Source of the DNA: an uncultured Clostridia bacterium
Lineage (GTDB): Bacteria > Bacillota > Clostridia > Peptostreptococcales > Anaerovoracaceae
DNA: 14,096 bases
Assembly (NCBI GenBank): GCA_946402595.1
Contig: CAMIWY010000008.1
Location: 1 to 14,096 of the forward strand
Direction: 5' to 3'
Positions within the stretch are counted from its first letter, which is position 1. The number at the start of each line of letters is the position of its first letter. Of the stretch, positions 7,573 to 13,571 are shown one piece after another. The notes under the pieces are model-generated. The model ran no database searches, had not been told where the DNA came from, and worked only from the letters and a program-made list of their open reading frames with translations. A program made the translations under genes and the position numbers.

Positions 7573-7618
7573 ATCTGATTGTCAAACTGGGCTGTATTGC
7601 ACAGTCCCGGAATCAGAT
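7573..7618 (-). repeat. Nested stem-loop between the ACT gene and the UPF0210 gene
   Basis: Outer arms ATCTGATT (7573-7580) and AATCAGAT (7611-7618) pair perfectly over 8 bp, and the 3' outer arm overlaps the ACT stop codon. Inside is a second hairpin, 7589-7595 with 7601-7607, with one mismatch on the minus strand. There is no U-tract, so this is more likely an RNA stability or processing element than a terminator. Confidence 0.45.
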
Positions 7619-7888
7619 GCTGTGCATCGAGGTGAAGATGTTTTCGTGCATCACGTGGACTTCAACACCGGGGAGAGCTGCCTTGATGTTCTCCTCCAGC
7701 TGATGGATGCTGCAGTTCATCGAAGATACCTCGATGTGCATGTTCATGGTGAAGAATTCATCCATTACGATCTGGGATACCTGGACGATGCTCGCGTGTG
7801 CCTCGGCAACAGCGGTCGCGACCTTGGCGAGTATGCCGATTTCGTTCTTTCCGACTACAGTCAGAATAGCTTTTTCCTGTTTTTCCAT
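7613..7888 (-). CDS. ACT-domain protein (UPF0237 family)
   Basis: A 91-residue protein consisting of a single ACT domain, the small regulatory fold that binds amino acids or similar ligands. The opening KAILTVVGKNEIGILAKVATAVAEAHASI is the typical first strand, glycine-containing ligand loop (GKNEIGI, 13-19) and first helix; FTMNMHIEV forms a central strand. Length and sequence fit the UPF0237/GcvR-like group, which is generally encoded next to UPF0210 as here. AGGAG is 8 bases before the ATG. It is the first gene of the leftward operon; its leader (7889 to about 7990) contains a marked stem-loop. Ligand and partner contact are inferred from family and context. Confidence 0.9.
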   Translation of the reverse strand: MEKQEKAILTVVGKNEIGILAKVATAVAEAHASIVQVSQIVMDEFFTMNMHIEVSSMNCSIHQLEENIKAALPGVEVHVMHENIFTSMHSI

Positions 7889-7948
7889 AGTGATAACTCC
7901 TGATTACGTGAAAGTGACAATTGTAGATTTTTGAGAAAATGAATCATC

Positions 7949-7982
7949 CGCCTGCAAAATGTCGCAGCATTCTGCGGAGGCG
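7949..7982 (-). promoter_or_regulatory. Stem-loop in the leader region of the ACT/UPF0210 operon
   Basis: CGCCT (7949-7953) pairs with AGGCG (7978-7982), and GCAAAATG (7954-7961) pairs with CATTCTGC (7968-7975), with a 6-base loop and a 2-base bulge (7976-7977). The one A-C mismatch on the plus strand becomes a G-U pair on the minus strand, so the minus-strand RNA is fully paired. It lies about 60-95 bases before the ACT start codon. A shorter alternative hairpin, CGCAG/CTGCG on the minus strand, competes with it. No U-tract follows. Confidence 0.4.
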
Positions 7983-8060
7983 TACATCCCAACATCACTA
8001 TGATAAAAAAATAACCTTGAAAATTCAATAGATTAGAAGAAACAGCAGGTAGTGTTCAAG

Positions 8061-8066
8061 TATAAT
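8061..8066 (+). promoter_or_regulatory. -10 element upstream of the microprotein/ylmH unit
   Basis: A perfect TATAAT lies 26 bases before the microprotein ATG (8092). No good -35 hexamer is seen at the usual distance. The leader would be about 15-20 bases and contains the GGAGG site at 8079-8083. Confidence 0.5.
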
Positions 8067-8091
8067 AATAGGCAAAACGGAGGACAGTAAA

Positions 8092-8169
8092 ATGGCAAAG
8101 AGTCTCATAGCAGCAATGATAGGACTTATGGTTGCTTATCTGGTGACTAAGTTTCTGGAGAGAAAATAA
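8092..8169 (+). CDS. 25-residue single-helix membrane microprotein (predicted)
   Basis: A 25-codon open frame (ATG 8092, TAA 8167-8169) with a strong GGAGG ribosome binding site 8 bases upstream and a TATAAT promoter element before that. The product begins MAKS, has one hydrophobic stretch (about residues 5-18, continuing to the FL at 21-22) and ends in FLERK, so it could span the membrane once with a charged C-terminus. Its stop codon directly precedes the GTG start of ylmH, with no intervening base, so the two are very probably translationally coupled. I do not recognise a family. It may be a real small membrane protein or a leader ORF that sets ylmH translation; the good initiation signals favour actual translation. 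Confidence 0.6.
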   Translation: MAKSLIAAMIGLMVAYLVTKFLERK

Positions 8170-8931
8170 GTGACTCACGATGAGCTTACAGTTTCCAGGA
8201 TAGAAGATAAGATCAGGCAGTGCCGTGACGGTTATTATGTGACCGCGACGGGACTGCTTGATTCGCATGAGCAGGCTCTGGCGAGGCAGGTCATGATGCA
8301 CTCCGCGGATGTGCGGACTTTCCTGTGGGGCGGATATGAAGGTGCTGAGCGCAGAATGCTTGTCTGCGTCCCTGCGGAGATCCCGATGACTGATGAAGAG
8401 GCGTATGAAGGCCTTCTCGAGGTACTGCGTGTGAAGAAGCCGGCTATATCCCGGGAGCTGACGCACCGCGACTACCTGGGTTCGATGCTCGGGCTCGGTA
8501 TAGACAGGAGCGTGACCGGTGACATCCTCGTAAGGGATGACGGTGCAGATATAATCATAGTGCCTGAAATAGCCGGCTTTCTGCTTGAGGAATACATCCA
8601 GGTGGGCAGGACGCACGTCAGCAGGGAGGTGCATCCTCTGAGCGAGCTGATACTGCCTGAAGTAAGGACACAGATAATAAAGGATACAGTCCCTTCAGCC
8701 CGTCTTGACAGCATCATCGCATCGGCGTTCAAGCTGTCCCGGAGCAAAGCGGCGGAGGCGATCCGCGGCGGGATAGTATCTGTCGATCACATCGAGTGCC
8801 TCAAGCCGGATGCGAGAGTCGAGGAAGGAGCGGTACTCGTTCTGAGAGGCAGGGGCAAGGCGCTTCTGAAAGAGGTAGGGGGCGAGTCGAAAAAGGGCCG
8901 CACATGGGTCATCATAGAGAAGTATATATAA
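8170..8931 (+). CDS. ylmH: YlmH-type S4 RNA-binding protein
   Basis: A 253-residue protein of the YlmH family, RNA-binding proteins of Bacillota associated with ribosome quality control and, in many species, with the division gene neighbourhood. The central segment HRDYLGSMLGLGIDRSVTGDILV (about 98-120) is the family hallmark, and the C-terminal S4 domain (about 176-240) shows RLDSIIASAFKLSRSKAAEAIRGGIVSVD. The start is GTG at 8170, directly after the stop of the upstream microprotein; GGAGAG inside the end of that ORF is the probable ribosome binding site. Length fits the family (about 255 aa). Here it sits next to a CCA-adding enzyme gene and not with the ylm/sep division genes, but both neighbours act on RNA. 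Family assignment is firm; the cellular role in this organism is inferred. Confidence 0.9.
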   Translation: MTHDELTVSRIEDKIRQCRDGYYVTATGLLDSHEQALARQVMMHSADVRTFLWGGYEGAERRMLVCVPAEIPMTDEEAYEGLLEVLRVKKPAISRELTHRDYLGSMLGLGIDRSVTGDILVRDDGADIIIVPEIAGFLLEEYIQVGRTHVSREVHPLSELILPEVRTQIIKDTVPSARLDSIIASAFKLSRSKAAEAIRGGIVSVDHIECLKPDARVEEGAVLVLRGRGKALLKEVGGESKKGRTWVIIEKYI

Positions 8932-8932
8932 G

Positions 8933-8962
8933 CCGGACAGGCGTACAGTGCGCCTGAACCGG
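8933..8962 (+). repeat. GC-rich stem-loop between ylmH and the CCA enzyme gene
   Basis: CAGGCG (8938-8943) pairs with CGCCTG (8951-8956) around a 7-base loop, and CCGG (8933-8936) with CCGG (8959-8962) extends the stem past a small internal loop. It starts two bases after the ylmH stop and has no U-tract, so it is probably not a terminator; an RNA-processing or stability element is possible. Confidence 0.4.
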
Positions 8963-8984
8963 GACATAAAAGACGGGAAACATA

Positions 8985-10373
8985 ATGACAGAGAAGACCA
9001 GCATTGAAAAGAGGATCGCGGAAAAGGTAAAGGCAGCCGGCGGAAACACGTATTACGTCGGCGGTTTTGTGCGCGACCGTCTGCTGGGCATAGATAACAA
9101 GGACGTGGACATCGAGATCCACGGAGTGACGCCGGAGACTCTGATGCATATTCTGGAGGAATGCGGTGAGCCGCTCTCTTACGGACAGAGCTTCGGAATA
9201 TATTCCCTCCGCGGAGAAGATATAGACATCGCCATGCCGAGGCGCGAGAGAAAGACCGGTGCCGGACACAGGGACTTCGAAGTCGATGTTGATCCGTTCA
9301 TAGGCACATATGAAGCTGCCAGGCGCAGGGATTTTACCATCAATGCTCTGATGGAGGATGTCCTGACCGGGGAGATCGTGGATCATTTCGGCGGACAGGA
9401 AGACCTTGCGAAGATGGTCATAAGACACATCGATGATGCGACATTTGTCGAGGACCCTCTTAGAGTGCTTAGAGCCGCGCAGTTCGCGGCGAGGTTCGGC
9501 TTCAGCGTAGCGCCTGAGACAATAGAGCTGTGCAGAACTATAGATCTGTCGTCCCTTTCGAGAGAGCGCGTGACTGAAGAAATGAAGAAGGCTCTTCTCA
9601 AGGCGGAAAAGCCGTCGGTTTTCTTTGAGGTGCTGAGAGAAATGGATCAGCTCGGGACATGGTTCTCAGAGCTTGAAGACCTCATCGGGGTCGAGCAGGA
9701 CCCGGTCTTTCATCCGGAGGGCGACGTGTGGACGCATACTATGCAGGTCGTCGACAGGGCGGCAGTTTTCAGGGACCAGGTCTCTGAACCTTTCCGTTTC
9801 ATGATGCTCGCGCTTACACATGATATGGGCAAAGCGGTCACTACGGCGTTCGTAAAGGGCCGCATACATGCGTACGAGCATGAGACGCAGGGGGTGCCGA
9901 TAGTCAGCCGGTTCATCCACAGACTGACGAATGAGCACGAAGTCATATCATACGTGCTGAACATGGTGCCTCTTCACATGAGACCGAACATCGCTGCCTA
10001 TAACAGGACTTCGCTCAAGTCGACCAACAGGATGTTCGATGCGGCAGCGGCTCCCGGAGACCTCATATATTTTGCACAGGCGGACCATCCGGTAGTCTCC
10101 GGAAGTGAGGAGTTCTCGGGTGACCCGGAGTTCCTGGAGGAGAGACTGAGATCTTACCTTGATACGATGGCGCAGCCTCACGTGACGGGCAGGGACCTTA
10201 TAGAAGCCGGCATCGAGCCGGGAGAGCAGATGGGAGAGCTGCTTGATTACGCGCACAAGCTGAGGCTTGCGGGCATCGACAGGGATTCAGCCATGAAGCA
10301 GGTGCTGGCACAGGCGAGAAAGAGCAGGGAGAAGGAGTCGCGGAGGCGGAAAACAGCTGAAAAAGACTCTTGA
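8985..10373 (+). CDS. cca: CCA-adding tRNA nucleotidyltransferase with HD domain
   Basis: A 462-residue class II tRNA nucleotidyltransferase, which adds or repairs the 3' CCA end of tRNAs. The nucleotidyltransferase head shows GGFVRD (26-31), the catalytic DVD (40-42) and RRRDFTINAL (113-122); EDPLRVLRAAQFAARFGF (156-173) is the nucleotide-selecting neck motif. Next comes an HD phosphohydrolase-type domain with HPEGDVWTHT (243-252) and THDMGK (278-283), retaining its metal-binding histidines and aspartate. The C-terminus is basic (KSREKESRRRKT). Class II enzymes of this head type can be CCA-adding, A-adding or poly(A) polymerases; the motifs seen do not separate these, but a full CCA enzyme is the simplest reading because no partner enzyme is visible. 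A weak GGGA site precedes ATG 8985. It follows ylmH by 53 bases. Confidence 0.9.
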   Translation: MTEKTSIEKRIAEKVKAAGGNTYYVGGFVRDRLLGIDNKDVDIEIHGVTPETLMHILEECGEPLSYGQSFGIYSLRGEDIDIAMPRRERKTGAGHRDFEVDVDPFIGTYEAARRRDFTINALMEDVLTGEIVDHFGGQEDLAKMVIRHIDDATFVEDPLRVLRAAQFAARFGFSVAPETIELCRTIDLSSLSRERVTEEMKKALLKAEKPSVFFEVLREMDQLGTWFSELEDLIGVEQDPVFHPEGDVWTHTMQVVDRAAVFRDQVSEPFRFMMLALTHDMGKAVTTAFVKGRIHAYEHETQGVPIVSRFIHRLTNEHEVISYVLNMVPLHMRPNIAAYNRTSLKSTNRMFDAAAAPGDLIYFAQADHPVVSGSEEFSGDPEFLEERLRSYLDTMAQPHVTGRDLIEAGIEPGEQMGELLDYAHKLRLAGIDRDSAMKQVLAQARKSREKESRRRKTAEKDS

Positions 10374-10397
10374 ACCTTGATAAATACACGATACGAG

Positions 10398-10426
10398 TTG
10401 ACTTTAGCGATTTAGCGTGGTAAAGT
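10398..10426 (+). promoter_or_regulatory. Promoter of the histidine operon
   Basis: TTGACT (10398-10403) and TAAAGT (10421-10426) are separated by exactly 17 bases, a good sigma-A-type promoter. The spacer region contains a tandem TTTAGCG (10403-10409 and 10411-10417, period 8), a possible operator. Transcription would start near 10433, giving a leader of about 80 bases to hisZ. Confidence 0.6.
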
Positions 10427-10446
10427 GACCGAGTAATTACAATACT

Positions 10447-10472
10447 CTGCGGATTTTGCGTACAAAATGCAG
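10447..10472 (+). promoter_or_regulatory. Stem-loop in the his operon leader
   Basis: CTGC (10447-10450) pairs with GCAG (10469-10472) and ATTTTG (10453-10458) with CAAAAT (10463-10468), closing a 4-base loop CGTA, with a GG bulge on the 5' side. It is followed by a run of A, so it is no terminator on this strand. No T-box sequence is present. The ribosome binding site of hisZ lies about 27 bases further on, outside the stem. Confidence 0.4.
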
Positions 10473-10512
10473 AAAAAAGAGAACCGGAGCGGAACGGAAA
10501 AGGGTGAAATAC

Positions 10513-11517
10513 ATGCAATATGACGACAGTGTGCTGACAAGGACAGAGAGAAGGATATTCGCGCTGAGGACTCTATATACGAGGGCGGGATACGGTCCTT
10601 ACAGGATGAGAAAGTTCGAGGACTATGATCTCTACAGCCGCAACAAGGATTATCTGCTTTCTGACAGGGTCATCACTTTTACGGATACTAACGGCAAGCT
10701 CAAGGCTCTCAAGCCTGACGTTACGCTTTCGATAGTAAAGAACCTGGACGACAGGCCGGATGAACTGCAGAAGCTGTTCTACGATGAGAATGTATACAGA
10801 GTATCTGAGAGAACGAATACTTTCAGAGAGATCATGCAGATGGGTCTCGAGTGCATCGGGGCAGCCGGCAATCAGGCTGCAGCGGAGGTCATCAGGCTGG
10901 CGGAAAAGAGTCTGGCCCTGGTGGCAGGCGATAATGATTATATACTGAGGATCTCGGACATAGACATGCTCACATTCATAATCGATGACATGTCCGACAG
11001 CAGGTATGTAAGAAGCGAACTTCTGAGACTTGCGGGAGAGAAGAACCTGCACGGCATAGCGAAGGTGTGCGAAGACAATGAGGTGCCGGCTGAAAAGTGC
11101 GGCGTTCTGACCGGACTGCTCGGACTGTACGGAACGCCTGCCGAGGTCATGCCTGAGCTTGAAGAGATATGCCGCGGCACTGTCGCAGAGCCTGAGGTGG
11201 AAGAACTGAAGGAAGTTCTGGGCAGCCTCTATGACGGTGAAGACGGAAAGGACATGCATATAGTTATGGACTTCTCTGTTATAGGGGACACAAATTACTA
11301 CAACGGCATGGCATTTGAAGGGTATATAGACGGACTGCCGGAGAGCGTGCTTGTCGGAGGAAGATACGACAGGCTGATGCAGAGGATGAAGAAGAAATCG
11401 CGTGCGATCGGATTCGCAGTGTACCTCGACAACCTCGGCATGCTGGGAAGAACGGCGGGAGATGAAGCGATAGAATCCTTCTTCAGCAGCTACAGAGCGC
11501 CTGAAGAAGACGAATAA
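10513..11517 (+). CDS. hisZ: ATP phosphoribosyltransferase regulatory subunit HisZ
   Basis: A paralogue of histidyl-tRNA synthetase that lacks aminoacylation and instead combines with short-form HisG for the first step of histidine synthesis. The chosen ATG at 10513 has AGGGTGA 5 bases upstream and gives 334 residues; the open frame continues upstream to a TTG at 10456 but has no better start. Class II synthetase-like elements are visible: LKPDVTLSIVK (66-76), FYDENVYRVSERTNTFREIMQMGLECIG (89-116), the YYNGMAFEGY segment (262-271) and VGGRYDRL with AIGFAVYLD (281-306). There is no anticodon-binding domain, which separates HisZ from HisS. At 334 residues it is somewhat shorter than many HisZ proteins (350-400). 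It is the first gene of the his operon, directly ahead of the short hisG that needs it. Confidence 0.9.
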   Translation: MQYDDSVLTRTERRIFALRTLYTRAGYGPYRMRKFEDYDLYSRNKDYLLSDRVITFTDTNGKLKALKPDVTLSIVKNLDDRPDELQKLFYDENVYRVSERTNTFREIMQMGLECIGAAGNQAAAEVIRLAEKSLALVAGDNDYILRISDIDMLTFIIDDMSDSRYVRSELLRLAGEKNLHGIAKVCEDNEVPAEKCGVLTGLLGLYGTPAEVMPELEEICRGTVAEPEVEELKEVLGSLYDGEDGKDMHIVMDFSVIGDTNYYNGMAFEGYIDGLPESVLVGGRYDRLMQRMKKKSRAIGFAVYLDNLGMLGRTAGDEAIESFFSSYRAPEEDE

Positions 11518-11548
11518 TGTGTCACTGGGGACGGTCCTTTTTGACACA
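11518..11548. repeat. Palindromic repeat between hisZ and hisG (REP-like)
   Basis: Perfect 7-base inverted arms TGTGTCA (11518-11524) and TGACACA (11542-11548) enclose a 17-base centre that includes GGGGACGGTCC. The element begins at the first base after the hisZ stop codon. A GTGTCA...GGGACGGTCC...TGACAC layout resembles, from memory, dispersed palindromic repeats seen in many Clostridia genomes. Only one copy is in this window, so dispersion cannot be confirmed here. Confidence 0.6.
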
Positions 11549-11565
11549 CGGTAAGGACATAGAGT

Positions 11566-12180
11566 ATGGACAGCAAGATGATAAATGTAGCTCTTCCGAA
11601 GGGAAGGCTCGGTGAAAAGGTATATAAGATGTTCGAGGAAGCGGGCTACGGATGCCCGGATATCTTCGAAGGCCGCAAGCTGGTGTTTGAGAGCAAAGAG
11701 GCGGGAGTCAGATATTTCTGGGTAAAGCCGTCCGATGTTCCTATCTACGTTGAGCGCGGAGCGGCGGATATAGGCGTTGCGGGCAAGGACATTCTGCTTG
11801 AGTACGAGCCGAATGTGTATGAGCTGAAGGACCTCGGAATAGGCAAGTGCCGCATGGTCGTGGCCGCGCCTAAGGGGTTCAGGGACGATTCAGAGTATCC
11901 TCTGAGGGTAGCGACCAAGTTCGTAAACATCGCGCAGGACTACTACGCGTCGGTCGGAAGGGATATCGATATAATCAAACTGAACGGTTCCATCGAGATA
12001 GCGCCTATACTCGGCCTGTCTGACGTGATAGTCGACCTCGTGGAGACAGGCACGACACTGAGAGAAAACAACCTCGTCGTGTACGAGGAGATAATGGATA
12101 TAAGTGCGAGGCTGATAGCCAACAAGTCCGGCTACAACTTCAAGAGCAAAGCAATAAACACACTGCTCAGCAGGATATAA
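11566..12180 (+). CDS. hisG: ATP phosphoribosyltransferase, short form (HisG)
   Basis: The catalytic subunit of the first histidine biosynthesis step, joining ATP and PRPP to give phosphoribosyl-ATP. The 204-residue length is that of the short HisG form, which lacks the C-terminal ACT-like feedback domain and requires HisZ, encoded just upstream. Visible motifs are ALPKGRLG (9-16), RGAADIGVAGKD (64-75) and DLVETGTTLREN (157-168), the PRPP-binding loop. The start ATG has AAGGA 8 bases upstream; an internal ATG at codon 5 is an alternative. A palindromic element separates it from hisZ; hisD follows after 14 bases. Feedback by histidine would act through HisZ. Confidence 0.96.
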   Translation: MDSKMINVALPKGRLGEKVYKMFEEAGYGCPDIFEGRKLVFESKEAGVRYFWVKPSDVPIYVERGAADIGVAGKDILLEYEPNVYELKDLGIGKCRMVVAAPKGFRDDSEYPLRVATKFVNIAQDYYASVGRDIDIIKLNGSIEIAPILGLSDVIVDLVETGTTLRENNLVVYEEIMDISARLIANKSGYNFKSKAINTLLSRI

Positions 12181-12194
12181 CAAGGGGTAATGCA

Positions 12195-13511
12195 ATGATC
12201 AAAATACTGAAGTTTGCGGAACTGACTCCGGCGGAGATCTTCTCGAGATCTGAGCCGGTCATGGATGTTTCCGGCACGGTGACTGAGATAATAAATGATG
12301 TAGTGGAAAACGGTGATGCGGCTCTGGTCCGTTACGCGGCGAAGTTCGACGGGATAGATCCGGATGGATTCGTCCTCGAGCTCACTGAAGAGGAGAGAGA
12401 GGCGGCGCTGAAGAAGATAGAAGAGACCGATCCGGGATTCACTGACATCCTGGCAAAAGCGGCTGCCAATATCGTGAAGTTCCACACTAAACAGGTCAGG
12501 AACAGTTTCATCATAAACGATACTCCGGGAATCATCATGGGGCAGAAGGTGGTCCCTCTCGAGAGAGCCGGGCTGTATGTACCTGGCGGCACTGCGGCAT
12601 ACCCTTCCACCGTGCTGATGGATTCCATACCGGCACTCATAGCAGGATGCAGTGAGATCATCATGGTAACACCTCCTGATGCGGACGGCAGCATCAATCC
12701 TGCCATAATCGCCGCAGCTCAGGCTGCGCGCAATGCAGTCAGCGGAGCCGGTGAGGTGCGCATCTTCAAGACCGGAGGCGCCCAGGCTATAGCGGCGCTT
12801 GCATACGGCACGGAGACCATTCCGAAGGTGGACAAAATAGTCGGACCGGGCAATGCTTTTGTGGCAGAGGCCAAAAGGCAGGTATTCGGCAGAGTATCCA
12901 TAGACATGATCGCAGGACCGAGCGAGATACTCGTAGTATCCGACGGCAAGAGCGATCCTGAGGTAGTTGCGGCAGACATGCTGTCACAGGCAGAGCATGA
13001 TAAGAACGCCAGCGCGGTCCTCGTTACAGACTCAGCTGAACTGGCATCTGCCGTACAGCAGGCCATCGAGAAACAGCTTGCAACACTTGAACGCGAAGCG
13101 ATAGCCAGACCGTCAATAGACAACAACGGCAAGATCATAGTTGCTGAGGACCTCGAGCAGGCAATAGAGATATCCAATGAGATAGCACCTGAACACCTCG
13201 AGCTCTGCGTCGATGACCCGTTCGAATGGCTCGGCAAGGTAAAGCACGCAGGATCCATCTTCCTGGGCAGGAACTGCCCGGAGGCTCTCGGAGACTACTT
13301 CGCGGGACCTAACCACACACTTCCGACAAGCGGTACGGCAAGGTTCTCCAATCCACTGTCAGTCGATGACTTTGTGAAGAAGATGCAGTACACTTATTAC
13401 ACAGGTGATGCACTGGCGGAAGTGGCAGAGGACATTGCGGGATTCGCCCGCAAGGAAGGACTGACAGGACATGCACGCAGCGTGCTCATCCGCTCAGAGA
13501 AAAAACAATAA
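12195..13511 (+). CDS. hisD: Histidinol dehydrogenase
   Basis: Zinc enzyme that oxidises L-histidinol to L-histidine in two NAD-dependent steps, the last reactions of the pathway. The 438-residue length is typical. Visible signatures are GLYVPGGTAAYPSTVLM (126-142), GPGNAFVAEAKRQVFG (217-232), IDMIAGPSEILV (236-247), SQAEHD with zinc ligands Gln265 and His268, APEHLEL with the catalytic pair Glu333 and His334, GDYFAGPNHTLPTSGTARF with Asp367, and GLTGHARSV with His426. All catalytic and zinc residues are present. AAGGGG precedes ATG 12195 by about 7 bases; an ATG at 12190 is out of frame and closed. It is 14 bases after hisG, so the genes are coupled. Confidence 0.97.
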   Translation: MIKILKFAELTPAEIFSRSEPVMDVSGTVTEIINDVVENGDAALVRYAAKFDGIDPDGFVLELTEEEREAALKKIEETDPGFTDILAKAAANIVKFHTKQVRNSFIINDTPGIIMGQKVVPLERAGLYVPGGTAAYPSTVLMDSIPALIAGCSEIIMVTPPDADGSINPAIIAAAQAARNAVSGAGEVRIFKTGGAQAIAALAYGTETIPKVDKIVGPGNAFVAEAKRQVFGRVSIDMIAGPSEILVVSDGKSDPEVVAADMLSQAEHDKNASAVLVTDSAELASAVQQAIEKQLATLEREAIARPSIDNNGKIIVAEDLEQAIEISNEIAPEHLELCVDDPFEWLGKVKHAGSIFLGRNCPEALGDYFAGPNHTLPTSGTARFSNPLSVDDFVKKMQYTYYTGDALAEVAEDIAGFARKEGLTGHARSVLIRSEKKQ

Positions 13512-13520
13512 CCGGATAAA

Positions 13521-13551
13521 AGGCTCAGGGTATACCGAAGCCCCTGAGCCT
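13521..13551. repeat. Perfect stem-loop between hisD and hisC
   Basis: AGGCTCAGGG (13521-13530) and CCCTGAGCCT (13542-13551) form a 10-bp perfect stem with an 11-base loop. CAAAAGAGG follows, so there is no U-tract and no intrinsic terminator. It may stabilise or mark an RNA cleavage site within the operon, or be a dispersed repeat. Confidence 0.6.
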
Positions 13552-13571
13552 CAAAAGAGGACACAGAGATT

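Noticed and set aside
10427..10512. T-box riboswitch in the his leader
   Set aside because: The leader is only about 80 bases and has no AGGGTGGNACCGCG-type T-box sequence or terminator.
10467..10523. Possible 18-codon leader peptide overlapping the hisZ start
   Set aside because: It has only one histidine codon and no ribosome binding site, so it does not look like a his attenuator peptide.
10573..11547. 324-residue open frame on the minus strand
   Set aside because: It lies fully antisense to hisZ, has no recognisable domain, and its composition is that of a reading-frame shadow in a GC-balanced gene.
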